The notes: generated by a model not told the origin, from the letters alone. DNA of 11,740 nucleotides from Armatimonadota bacterium (GCA_030612605.1 JAUWNO010000030.1:1-11740); one strand, 5' to 3'; shown: positions 1 through 6,987, numbered from the stretch's first letter. A program made the numbers and translations.

Positions 1-20
1 AGTGTGAGTACTTCGTTTTC

Positions 21-122
21 CACTTCTCTTTTCAAGTGAAGGGGTTAGGGTATGAGTTGAATATTTGGATTTTCTGATTTTTCCTCATTATTCTCAAAAA
101 CACCCAATTATACAGAACTCAT
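21..122. repeat. Left arm of a large imperfect inverted repeat
   Basis: The reverse complement of this stretch aligns without gaps to 768-869 over 102 nt; I count 19 mismatches, about 81% identity. The best-conserved blocks are ATGAGTTCTG, TATTCAACTCAT and CCCTAACCCCTTC. The two arms enclose 645 nt with no credible gene. The arm's outer end falls in a small hairpin-forming segment (ACTTCTCTTTTCAAGTGAAG). It could be one end of a decayed non-autonomous element, or one of two copies of a dispersed repeat in opposite orientation. The pairing is read directly from the sequence; its origin is unknown. Confidence 0.75.
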
Positions 123-238
123 TTTAAAGTAATTACAGATATACCTATATATGTGTAACTTTATATCTGTCAAGTTTTTCAATTTTTTTCTACTACTTCC
201 ATCAATCTAAAGGACATGATTTGTTTCGATTGATTTCA

Positions 239-272
239 AAAGTTCTTATTATAAATTCAGAAAATCTTCGTG
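239..272. repeat. Diverged 34-nt direct repeat, copy 1
   Basis: This segment matches 659-692 in the same orientation, 28 of 34 positions by eye, sharing AAAGTTCT and GAAAATCTTC. It lies inside the region bounded by the 102-nt inverted arms. A further 7-bp stem (ATCAATC 201-207 / GATTGAT 228-234) and a 9-bp stem (ACAGATATA 135-143 / TATATCTGT 162-170) sit to its left. Its role is unknown. Confidence 0.45.
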
Positions 273-373
273 TTTAGTAGTGAGGATCTTGTCCGACATT
301 TTTATCGCCTTTAGTGATTTGTCGGATTCGTGGCTGAGAATATTTATAACAATTTTCAACTTAAGTCAAGTCA

Positions 374-552
374 TCCGGCTATTGCCGGAGAACTCCTATG
401 AAAACAATTTCCAACTTCCGAATGTTTCGACTTGTCGAATCTTCGGAATGTAGAGAAGTTCTTGCCCGTACAATCGGAAGATCAGCAAACTGAACATTCC
501 GATGTTCTAGATCTTTGTTTTCATCTTAATAGAACTATCACCTTGCTGATAG
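374..552. other. Hairpin-rich intergenic segment, possible structured RNA or palindromic repeat cluster
   Basis: Four hairpins lie close together: CCGGC/GCCGG around a TATT loop (374-387); a two-tier stem at 416-448, with outer TTCCGAA/TTCGGAA and inner TTCGA/TCGAA around CTTG; AACAT/ATGTT around TCCG (493-506); and CTATCA/TGATAG around CCTTGC (535-552). The ends of the segment also carry opposed copies of ATGAAAACAA (399-408) and TTGTTTTCAT. No open reading frame of note covers it. It could be a non-coding RNA, a REP-like element or the decayed end of a mobile element. The stems are visible; any function is unproven. Confidence 0.4.
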
Positions 553-658
553 CGGGAAGCTTAACTCAAGTTTGTTAGAAGCATATTTATTAGATTCACA
601 CTTTCGCGGGAATGACAATTGAATGCTCTTGGAAATGACATTTCTTATGAAGTTTCGG

Positions 659-692
659 AAAGTTCTAATCTGAAATTCTGAAAATCTTCTTG
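659..692. repeat. Diverged 34-nt direct repeat, copy 2
   Basis: Partner of 239-272, same orientation. Just to its left, TTTCGCGGGAATGACA (602-617) resembles the tail of the 'cgcgggaatgaca' palindromic repeat dispersed in many bacterial genomes, so this part of the intergenic region seems to be built from fragments of several repeat families. Confidence 0.45.
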
Positions 693-720
693 CTTTTCTT
701 ATGTTCGCTCTATTCGAGTG

Positions 721-767
721 AAGAGAGGGAAACAGGGTGAGTTCATTAACCCTCTTTAATTCTCCCT
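721..767. repeat. 47-nt direct repeat, copy 1
   Basis: It is nearly identical to 896-942 (45 of 47 positions). It ends exactly where the right inverted arm begins (768), so the two copies bracket that arm. It contains AGGGT/ACCCT (734-738/749-753), a small internal stem. Confidence 0.8.
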
Positions 768-869
768 ATGAGTTCTGCATAATTAGTGGATTTTGAAAAT
801 TATGGAAGAAAAGCAGAAATTCCAACTATTCAACTCATCCCCTAACCCCTTCTCTTACAAAGAGAAGGG
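768..869. repeat. Right arm of the large imperfect inverted repeat
   Basis: Inverted partner of 21-122. Its right end forms an 11-bp hairpin, CCCCTTCTCTT (846-856) / AAGAGAAGGGG (860-870) with a 3-nt loop. The motif 'catcccctaacccctt' followed by a GC-rich hairpin recurs in modified form, on the other strand, between citrate synthase and aconitase (about 5240-5282). This indicates a dispersed repeat family in the genome rather than a unique sequence. Confidence 0.75.
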
Positions 870-895
870 GAAATCTGAAGTCATCCCTCTTTTTG

Positions 896-942
896 AAGAG
901 AGGGAACGAGGGTGAGTTCATTAACCCTCTTTAATTCTCCCT
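896..942. repeat. 47-nt direct repeat, copy 2
   Basis: Second copy of 721-767. Its last bases lead into a hairpin CTCCCTT (937-943) / AAGGGAG (947-953) with an ACA loop. The minus-strand TPR gene ends 54 nt to the right. The hairpin could act at the 3' end of the aconitase-icd-TPR transcript, but on the minus strand it is followed by AATTAAAGAG rather than a T-tract, so it is not a good intrinsic terminator. Confidence 0.8.
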
Positions 943-1006
943 TACAAAGGGAGATCAAATGGAATTAGATATTTAGTGATTCTTCGTGTTCTTTGTGGCT
1001 AAAATC

Positions 1007-1678
1007 TCATATTGATGGAACGTCAGTAAGATATTCGATTTTTTCTGCAGCTCCTTTATGTTTCGGGTTGAGTTTCAAAACTTTTCTAAATATCTGAATT
1101 GCTTTATAGATTTCATGTTTTTGTAAATAAGACAGTCCCAGGTGGTAATGAGCAGAAACATGTTCAGGATGAATTTTAATTAAATTTGAAAAACCTGTAA
1201 TTGCTTTATCATAATCGCCAGTAGATTTATAAGCGATAGCTCTGTGGTAATTTACGATAAAAGGTTCGGGCGTTTTTTCCAACAGTTTTGAATATGCTTC
1301 AATGCTTTTATCTTCTCTGCCAAGATGATAATAACACAATCCGAGCCAGTTATAAGCCATGTAAAGTTCTGAATCCTGAGCTAAAACCTTTTTGAAAGTC
1401 TCTATTGCTTTTCTGAATTGGGCATACCTGTAATATGAAATTCCAAGCCTATAAAGAGCATAACTATAATTTGGTTTTAATTCTAAGACTTTTTCATAAG
1501 ATTCTACAGATTTTTTCAGAAAACCCAGCATGAAAAACAAGTTTCCAAGATTCATCAGAGCAGGAATATTTTGCGGTTCGATTTTCAGAGTTTGTTCATA
1601 TTCTCTGGCAGCATTATTTAATTTGCCTTCCATTTTAAAGCTTTCCGCTTGAATAAAATATTCTTCCACTGTTTTCAT
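1007..1678 (-). CDS. TPR repeat protein, last gene of the aconitase-icd operon
   Basis: A 223-residue protein made almost wholly of about six tetratricopeptide repeats (near residues 3-36, 37-70, 71-104, 105-138, 139-172, 173-206). The consensus positions are visible as 'ALMNLGNLFF', 'ALYRLGISYY', 'AYNWLGLCYY' and 'AHYHLGLSYL', each followed by a 'KAIE.F.KVL...P' helix. TPR arrays are protein-binding scaffolds; no catalytic domain, signal peptide or membrane segment is visible, so it is probably cytoplasmic. The ATG is preceded by GAGGG (1686-1690) at a 7-nt spacing, and the gene begins 14 nt after the icd stop codon, so it is surely co-transcribed and perhaps translationally coupled. Its partner is unknown. 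The position suggests a link to TCA enzymes or simply shared expression. The family is certain, the role is not. Confidence 0.9.
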   Translation of the reverse strand: MKTVEEYFIQAESFKMEGKLNNAAREYEQTLKIEPQNIPALMNLGNLFFMLGFLKKSVESYEKVLELKPNYSYALYRLGISYYRYAQFRKAIETFKKVLAQDSELYMAYNWLGLCYYHLGREDKSIEAYSKLLEKTPEPFIVNYHRAIAYKSTGDYDKAITGFSNLIKIHPEHVSAHYHLGLSYLQKHEIYKAIQIFRKVLKLNPKHKGAAEKIEYLTDVPSI

Positions 1679-1692
1679 GGCTATACCCTCTT

Positions 1693-3039
1693 TTACATAT
1701 TTTCGATTATTTTTTCTCCAAATTCAGAAGTTTTCAGTTTTGTAGCACCTTCCATCTGTCGTTCCAGGTCGTAAGTTACTGTTTTCTGGGAAATGGTTTT
1801 CTCCAGAGCATTTTCGATCATTTCTCCAGCTTTTATCCAACCCATATATTTGAGCATCATCACACCGGAAAGGATCAGGGAGCTGGGATTTACTTTATCC
1901 ATCCCTGTATATTTGGGAGCAGTTCCGTGGGTTGCTTCAAAGAGAGCAATTTCATCTCCAATATTAGCACCTGGTGCAAGACCGAGTCCGCCCACCTGGG
2001 CAGCACAGGCATCGGAAAGGTAATCACCATTCAGGTTTGGAGTGGCAAACACACTATATTCATCAGGACGGAGCAATACCTGCTGGAAAGTTTGATCAGC
2101 AATTCTATCTTTTATGAGGATTTTTCCTTCCGGCATTTTACCGTCAAATTCATCCCAGAGTTCCTGCTCAGTAACTATCTTATCCCTGTATTCTTCTTTT
2201 GCAAGTTCATAGCCCCAATCGCGAAAAGCACCTTCTGTGAATTTCATGATATTGCCTTTATGAACCAGGGTAACACTTGGCAGGTTCTGCTCTAAAGCGT
2301 GATTAATCGCTTTTCTGACCAATCTTTTTGTGCCGAAGATGGAAATAGGTTTGATGCCAATTCCGCTATCTTCCCGGACATTTTTTCCCATTACATTTTT
2401 CAAAAAGCTGATAATCTTTTTAGCTTCTTTTGTTCCTTCCTGAAATTCTATTCCTGCATAAACATCTTCCGTGTTTTCCCTGAAAACGATCACATCCAAT
2501 TTGTCCGGTCTTTTCACAGGACAAGGAACACCTTTGTACCATCTCACCGGACGCACACAGGCATATAGATCAAGGATCTGCCGTAGTCCTACATTTAGAG
2601 AGCGAAATCTCTTAGTAACAAATTCCGAACCGCACTTCACACATTTTTCCGGTCTTTTACCATTTACGCCATTTTGCTCTTTTGCACAAACCAGGCACAC
2701 AAAATCAAACCCGCCCACCGGAGTGGTGAGAGGTCCTTTGATAGCAACTTTAAACTCTCTGATAGCATTGAGTGTATCTTCCGGTAAGATATCATCATTC
2801 CCGTATTTTTTCAGAGCAGATAATCCTGCGTGGATCTCCATCCAGATAATTTTTTTCTTTCCTGCAAAGGCTTTTTCCACTGCTGCATCAAGCACTCTCT
2901 TGGTCGCTCTCCAGATATCCGGACCCATGCCATCGCCTTCGACAAATGGAATTATCGGATTATCAGGAACATTTAATTTTCCCTTTTCAAAGGTTATTCT
3001 TTTCCCATTTGATGGTACTTTAATTTTTTGATACTTCAA
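1693..3039 (-). CDS. icd: Isocitrate dehydrogenase (NADP+) with an inserted CxxC...CxxC zinc-ribbon-like module
   Basis: Oxidative decarboxylation of isocitrate to 2-oxoglutarate with NADP+, in the cytoplasm, as a homodimer in this family. The 448 residues align with E. coli Icd along their length. Substrate residues are S147, N149, R153, R163 and R187 (E. coli S113, N115, R119, R129, R153), with Y194 and K261 as catalytic Tyr/Lys and D315, D339 and D343 for the metal. NADP+ preference is read from K376/Y377 in 'HGTAPKY' and from Y423/R427 in 'TYDLER'. The oddity is residues about 111-144, between 'GPLTTPVGG' and 'RSLNV', where normal enzymes have only one or two residues. This insert carries C115-x2-C118 and C133-x2-C136, a probable zinc ribbon beside the active-site loop. 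The start is TTG, chosen because AGGAGG lies just upstream and homology begins at once. It follows aconitase by 26 nt. Confidence 0.97.
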   Translation of the reverse strand: MKYQKIKVPSNGKRITFEKGKLNVPDNPIIPFVEGDGMGPDIWRATKRVLDAAVEKAFAGKKKIIWMEIHAGLSALKKYGNDDILPEDTLNAIREFKVAIKGPLTTPVGGFDFVCLVCAKEQNGVNGKRPEKCVKCGSEFVTKRFRSLNVGLRQILDLYACVRPVRWYKGVPCPVKRPDKLDVIVFRENTEDVYAGIEFQEGTKEAKKIISFLKNVMGKNVREDSGIGIKPISIFGTKRLVRKAINHALEQNLPSVTLVHKGNIMKFTEGAFRDWGYELAKEEYRDKIVTEQELWDEFDGKMPEGKILIKDRIADQTFQQVLLRPDEYSVFATPNLNGDYLSDACAAQVGGLGLAPGANIGDEIALFEATHGTAPKYTGMDKVNPSSLILSGVMMLKYMGWIKAGEMIENALEKTISQKTVTYDLERQMEGATKLKTSEFGEKIIENM

Positions 3040-3049
3040 GTTGCCTCCT
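3037..3049 (-). promoter_or_regulatory. icd ribosome binding site and TTG start
   Basis: On the minus strand AGGAGG (3044-3049) is followed by CAAC and then TTG. No ATG occurs before codon 38, which lies in the conserved 'EGDGMGPD' motif, so TTG is the only start that preserves the family N-terminus. The four-base spacing is short. A TTG start after a strong Shine-Dalgarno may set icd output below that of its neighbours. Confidence 0.75.
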
Positions 3050-3065
3050 AATAGACTGATTATTT

Positions 3066-4997
3066 TTAACCTTTTATTGTATTTAGAACTCCACCTGCGA
3101 TTAATATTTCTCGCTCTCTGGAGCTCAGTTCCAATTTCACTTCAAATTCGTAATTCTTTGTTTTGTTTTTTATGATGTAACTTCCTTTATTTTGGATGGC
3201 TTGAATTAAGTTGGTCATCTCTAATTCATCATTTTGCTCGATTTTTTCAAAATCTTCTTCATCTGCAAAGATCATGGGAATAATGCCAAAGTTTACAAGA
3301 TTCGCCCAATGAATTCTTTCAATGGATTTTGCGATAACTGCTTTCACTCCCAAAAATGAAGGACAAATCGCAGCGTGTTCCCGGGATGAACCCTGACCAT
3401 AACTTAACCCTGCTACAATGATATTTGCTTTTTCTTTTTCTTTGTTGGAAAGGCATCTTGCTGGAAATGTGGAGTCAACAGGTTCAAAAACAAATTCGGA
3501 ATATTTGGGAATATTTGAGCGATATTTTAACCTGATTCCAGCAGGCATTATATGGTCTGTAGTTATTTTATCTCCAACCTTCAAAGCTACTTCTCCAAAA
3601 AATTCATCAGCCAGAGGTTCATTTGTGGGAGGGTTTCCAATATTTGGTCCGCGATAAATCTTAATTTCCTTTTTTTGCATTATTGGATGAATAATCATTG
3701 TATCATCAATTTTGAATTTTGCTGGAAAAGTGATTTCCGGAGGTTCCATTCCAAGATCTCTGGGATCGGTCATTACGCCTGTTAATGCACAAGCTGCTGC
3801 TGTTTCCGGGCTAACCAGATAGATACCGGCAGATTCGGTTCCGGAGCGTCCTTTGAAATTACGATTATTAGTTCTTACTGAAACAGCATCTGTTGCAGGA
3901 GCCTGTCCATTGCCAATACAAAATCCACAGGCAGATTCCATTATCCTCGCACCAAATGCTATCAAATCAGACAAAGCTCCATTTTCAGTTATCATTTCCA
4001 AAACCTGTTTTGAACCGGGAGCAATTACAAGACTCATGTCCAAAGGTAATTTTTTCCCTTTGAGCATTTTTGCCACTGTCATTAAATCTTTATAAGATGA
4101 ATTTGTACAACTCCCAATGCAAACTTGGTCAACTTTCATTCCAGTTAATTCGCTAACCATTTTAACATTTCCCGGGCTGTGCGGTGTGGCAACTCTGGGT
4201 TCAAGAGTAGAAAGGTCGATATCAATAATTCTGTCGTATTTTGCATCATCATCTGCCCTCAGTTCTTTCCAACCATCCTCTCTATTTTGAGCTTTAAGAA
4301 AAGCTAAAGTAATCTCATCACTGGGAAAGATCGAGGTGGTTACTCCCAGTTCAGCCCCCATATTGGTGATTGTTGCCCGTTCCGGTAAGCTTAGGGTTTT
4401 CACTCCTTCACCACCGTATTCGATCATCCAACCCACATTTCCTTTTGTTGTAAGAAGTTCCAAAACATACAAAATTATATCTTTCGCAGAAACCCAGGCA
4501 GGTAATTTACCGGTTAAATTTATTTTCAGTACTTTTGGATAAGTGATGTAAAAAGAAAATCCGGCAATAGCTCTGGCAACATCCAGACCTCCGGAGCCGA
4601 TAGCCATCATACCCATTCCACCTCCGGTTGGAGTATGGCTATCTGAACCCAGCAATGTCTTTCCCGGAATCCCGAACCTTTCCAGGTGAACCTGATGACA
4701 AATCCCATTTCCTGCTCTGGAATAATGCAATCCGAATTTTTCTGCTATTGTTTGCAGATATTTGTGATCATCAGCATTTTCAAATCCCATCTGGCTGGTA
4801 TTATGGTCCACATAACTCACGGAAAGTTCGGTTTTTTTTTCGGGAATTCCCATTGCTTCGAATTCAAGGTAAGCCATTGTTCCTGTGGCATCCTGAGTTA
4901 AAGTCTGGTCGATTCTGATGCCGACTAATTCTCCGGCATTCATCTCTCCTTCGATAAGATGAGATTTTATTATCTTTTGAACTATGTTAAGACCCAT
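3066..4997 (-). CDS. acn: Aconitate hydratase, monomeric Aquifex-type
   Basis: A [4Fe-4S] enzyme that interconverts citrate and isocitrate through cis-aconitate. At 643 residues it is shorter than AcnA (about 890) and fits the compact bacterial 'Aquifex type', which is close in layout to mitochondrial aconitase and isopropylmalate isomerase. The N-terminal iron-sulfur part (about 1-410) has D64-H65, the active-site 'GSDSHT' (D119, S120, H121), and cluster ligands C297 ('GSCTNS'), C357 and C360 ('ACGFC'). The C-terminal swivel domain (about 460-640) has 'YGQGSSREHAA' with the catalytic serine S537 and substrate-binding R539. All key residues are intact. The ATG is preceded by AAAAGG (5006-5011) at an 8-nt spacing. 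It is the first gene of the tight acn-icd-TPR group. A methylisocitrate or homoaconitate substrate cannot be excluded from sequence alone, but the adjacency to icd and citrate synthase argues for citrate. Confidence 0.95.
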   Translation of the reverse strand: MGLNIVQKIIKSHLIEGEMNAGELVGIRIDQTLTQDATGTMAYLEFEAMGIPEKKTELSVSYVDHNTSQMGFENADDHKYLQTIAEKFGLHYSRAGNGICHQVHLERFGIPGKTLLGSDSHTPTGGGMGMMAIGSGGLDVARAIAGFSFYITYPKVLKINLTGKLPAWVSAKDIILYVLELLTTKGNVGWMIEYGGEGVKTLSLPERATITNMGAELGVTTSIFPSDEITLAFLKAQNREDGWKELRADDDAKYDRIIDIDLSTLEPRVATPHSPGNVKMVSELTGMKVDQVCIGSCTNSSYKDLMTVAKMLKGKKLPLDMSLVIAPGSKQVLEMITENGALSDLIAFGARIMESACGFCIGNGQAPATDAVSVRTNNRNFKGRSGTESAGIYLVSPETAAACALTGVMTDPRDLGMEPPEITFPAKFKIDDTMIIHPIMQKKEIKIYRGPNIGNPPTNEPLADEFFGEVALKVGDKITTDHIMPAGIRLKYRSNIPKYSEFVFEPVDSTFPARCLSNKEKEKANIIVAGLSYGQGSSREHAAICPSFLGVKAVIAKSIERIHWANLVNFGIIPMIFADEEDFEKIEQNDELEMTNLIQAIQNKGSYIIKNKTKNYEFEVKLELSSREREILIAGGVLNTIKG

Positions 4998-5348
4998 TAT
5001 TTATACCTTTTCTTGTTCCCATGCTCCTGCGTGGGAACACAATCGTCTAACGCTCTGCGTCAAATCTGCTCAATCTTACAAGAATTAATTTCTATTTCCT
5101 TTTTGCTGCAGGAGCATCTGTTTCTTCATTCCCACCCCGGACAGAGTGTGTGAAAACTGATGAAATACTCGATATTTTCCAAACCCCCTCTAACTCCCCC
5201 TATTTAGGGGGAGAATCTATCTCCTTTTGCTGCAGGCAGTTCCCTTCCCCTTCGATAGGGGGAAGGGTTAGGGATGGGGGTCGTTATAACCTAAAGAAAT
5301 CATTTTCACACAGGCTGTGGAGCGTAGGAACAAGCTGAGATTCGATGA
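4998..5348. repeat. Repeat-packed gap between citrate synthase and aconitase
   Basis: About 350 nt with no credible gene. Two inverted pairs are nested: CTTGTTCCCATGCTC (5012-5026) opposes 5320-5334 (13 of 15 match), and ACAG..TGTGTGAAAA (5141-5161) opposes TTTTCACACA..CTGT (5299-5318). Inside are two GC-rich hairpins, CTCCCCC/GGGGGAG (5194-5213, 6-nt loop) and CCCTTCCCC/GGGGAAGGG (5242-5267), which also pair loosely as a larger palindrome over about 5182-5282. CCTTTTTGCTGCAGG (5099-5113) recurs as CCTTTTGCTGCAGG (5223-5236). This is a nest of dispersed palindromic repeats. No convincing promoter for aconitase was found here, so read-through from citrate synthase is possible, with the hairpins attenuating or stabilising the transcript. 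Confidence 0.65.
5014..5039. repeat. TGTTCCCA...TGGGAACA hairpin repeat
   Basis: An 11-bp stem with one G-T wobble closes on a TCCT loop. It resembles a 'gttcccangctccngcntgggaac' palindrome that I recall as common between genes in many genomes. It lies directly upstream of the aconitase ribosome binding site (5006-5011). On the minus strand the hairpin is followed by AAGAAAAGG, so it is not an intrinsic terminator. It would fold just before the start codon in any read-through message. Confidence 0.7.
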
Positions 5349-6644
5349 TTATTTTTTCTTAATTCCTAATTTATCGAATATCCACTCATTTGTTACGCTT
5401 TTCGGTCTGATGATTGGAGCCTGCAAGCCACGAGCCATAATTGCTTGGGCGCAGAATCCAAGAACCCTTGAAACACCGAACATAACTGTATAATAATCGA
5501 ACATGCTTAATCCATATTTGAACAGAAGCGAGCCTGAAATTGCATCAACATTTGGATATGGATCAGCGATTTTTCCTCCGCCATATTCCTTCAAAATATC
5601 AGGAACCACTTCAAAGAGTCTCTTCACAATCAGGAAAGTTTCTTCTTTGGCACAATGCTTTTCTCCAAACTTATAAAATGCTGTAAATCTTGGATCAGTT
5701 GCCCTCAAAACTGCATGACCATATCCGGGAACAACTTTACCAACTTTCAAAGTTGATAATACAAAATCTACCAGTTCTTTTTTGGAAGGAGCTTTATCAT
5801 ATTTTTCCTGAATCGATAAAACAAATTTCAAACATTCTTGGTTTGCCAAGCCGTGCAAAGGACCTGCAAGTCCGTTCAAACCGGCAGAAACAGCATAATA
5901 AAGATTTGAAAGTGCGGAATTTACAACTCGAGCTGTAAATGCGCTTACATTTCCGCCTTCATGGTCGCAATGAAGAACCAGGTAGAGTCTTACCAGTTTT
6001 GCGAATTCTCCTTTAGGATCGGGGACACCAAGCATTTTTGCATAATTACCGCCCCAGTCCAGAGATTTATCATAAGGTATCAGGTCTCCCATAGAGTATC
6101 TTATCCTGTAAATTCCGGCAGCGATTGTAGGCAGCTTTGCCAGGATTTCTAAAGAATCATCCAGAGTGGCTTCCCAGTAATCTGCTTTTCTCATTCCAGC
6201 AGCATATTTTTCTTTGAAAATGGAACTTCCTTCCATGGCCATAATTGCAATGCTGAACATTGTCATAGGATGTGTATCTTTGGGTAAAGCTCGTAGAACA
6301 TCCCACACATGTTCGGGAACCTCGGAACGCAGACGCATTTCTTCCTGCAGTTTTTCCAAATCTTCTTTTGCAGGAATTTCTCCGGTACAAAGCAGGTAAA
6401 ACATCTCTTCCGGTATTATTTCCGTTAATTCATCAAGAGGAATTCCCCTTATATGTAAACCCTTATATGGATCTACATAAGAAGAATTACACACTAAGCC
6501 GATTACTCCTCTCATGCCGCCATAAACCTGTTTTACAGTAACATTCCCAATGGTTTCACCCGCATGTTTACTCAAAATTTCGTCCTTAATCAGAGCTCGA
6601 ATTCTGGGAATTCTGCTTCTGATTTTTTCTCTTAGCCGTGACAT
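5349..6644 (-). CDS. gltA: Citrate synthase, mitochondrial (eukaryotic) type
   Basis: Condenses oxaloacetate and acetyl-CoA to citrate. The 431 residues follow pig mitochondrial citrate synthase rather than the allosteric E. coli type: 'YGGMRG', 'GLVCNSS.VDP..G..IRG', 'DHEGGNVSA', 'GLNGLAGPLHGLANQE', 'VVPGYGHAVLR.TDPR' and 'FGVSR.LG'. The catalytic triad is H264, H310 and D367 (pig H274, H320, D375). Oxaloacetate ligands H228, R319 and R393 are also present. No N-terminal NADH-binding domain is visible, so control by NADH is not expected. ATG follows GGGAGG (6650-6655) at a 5-nt spacing. An 11-A run lies just upstream of that site. Similar citrate synthases are known in some anaerobic bacteria such as Geobacter. 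It is probably transcribed from the promoter near 6861-6889, leaving a leader of about 210 nt. Confidence 0.96.
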   Translation of the reverse strand: MSRLREKIRSRIPRIRALIKDEILSKHAGETIGNVTVKQVYGGMRGVIGLVCNSSYVDPYKGLHIRGIPLDELTEIIPEEMFYLLCTGEIPAKEDLEKLQEEMRLRSEVPEHVWDVLRALPKDTHPMTMFSIAIMAMEGSSIFKEKYAAGMRKADYWEATLDDSLEILAKLPTIAAGIYRIRYSMGDLIPYDKSLDWGGNYAKMLGVPDPKGEFAKLVRLYLVLHCDHEGGNVSAFTARVVNSALSNLYYAVSAGLNGLAGPLHGLANQECLKFVLSIQEKYDKAPSKKELVDFVLSTLKVGKVVPGYGHAVLRATDPRFTAFYKFGEKHCAKEETFLIVKRLFEVVPDILKEYGGGKIADPYPNVDAISGSLLFKYGLSMFDYYTVMFGVSRVLGFCAQAIMARGLQAPIIRPKSVTNEWIFDKLGIKKK

Positions 6645-6860
6645 TTGATCCTCCCTTTTTTATTTTTTTTTTTAAAAAATTGATTTTTTTGATCGATTAT
6701 CAATCATACTCCTGAGTAAAAAATTCTGTTCTTGAAATCAATTATTACGCAATCTACAAATGTTAGTTTGATTTTTTTATGTCAACGAAAAAAAATCCTT
6801 CATAGGTAAAATCTAAAGATTGTTAGCAGTTATTTCAATAAATTATAAAAATTATCTTAT

Positions 6861-6889
6861 AATATAAATCTATTTAAAGTTTTGGTCAA
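6861..6889 (-). promoter_or_regulatory. Probable promoter of citrate synthase
   Basis: On the minus strand TTGACC (6884-6889) and TATATT (6861-6866) are separated by exactly 17 nt, a good match to the sigma-70 type -35/-10 pattern (5 of 6 in each box). Transcription would start near 6853 and leave a leader of about 210 nt before gltA. In an AT-rich region chance matches occur, and FCB bacteria may use a different consensus, so this is moderate evidence. Confidence 0.5.
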
Positions 6890-6896
6890 ATGACCA
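6883..6896. promoter_or_regulatory. Perfect 14-bp palindrome over the -35 box, operator candidate
   Basis: TGGTCA-AA-TGACCA is perfectly symmetrical and covers the -35 hexamer of the proposed gltA promoter, a classic position for a repressor. The TGGT...ACCA half-sites resemble those of GntR/FadR-type regulators, but the spacing is different and no regulator gene lies in the window, so the binding protein is unknown. Confidence 0.45.
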
Positions 6897-6987
6897 GTGG
6901 TTGATTTTGATTTTCATAACTCCTTATTTTTCAACCATTGTGTCATCTTGAACTAATCTGAAATTGGGTAAAGTGTGCCTTCACTTC

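Noticed and set aside
721..953. Repeated units that might suggest a CRISPR array
   Set aside because: Only two direct copies, 47 nt long, with a 128-nt interval, and no cas genes.
6672..6707. 12-codon upstream reading frame in the gltA leader (ATG at 6707)
   Set aside because: GGAG is only one base from the ATG, and AT-rich leader sequence gives such frames by chance. A second one of nine codons nearby has no Shine-Dalgarno.
6780..6785. Perfect -35 hexamer TTGACA on the minus strand upstream of gltA
   Set aside because: No acceptable -10 hexamer at 16-18 nt; the nearest candidate (TAACAT) is at 14 nt. The pair at 6861-6889 is better spaced.
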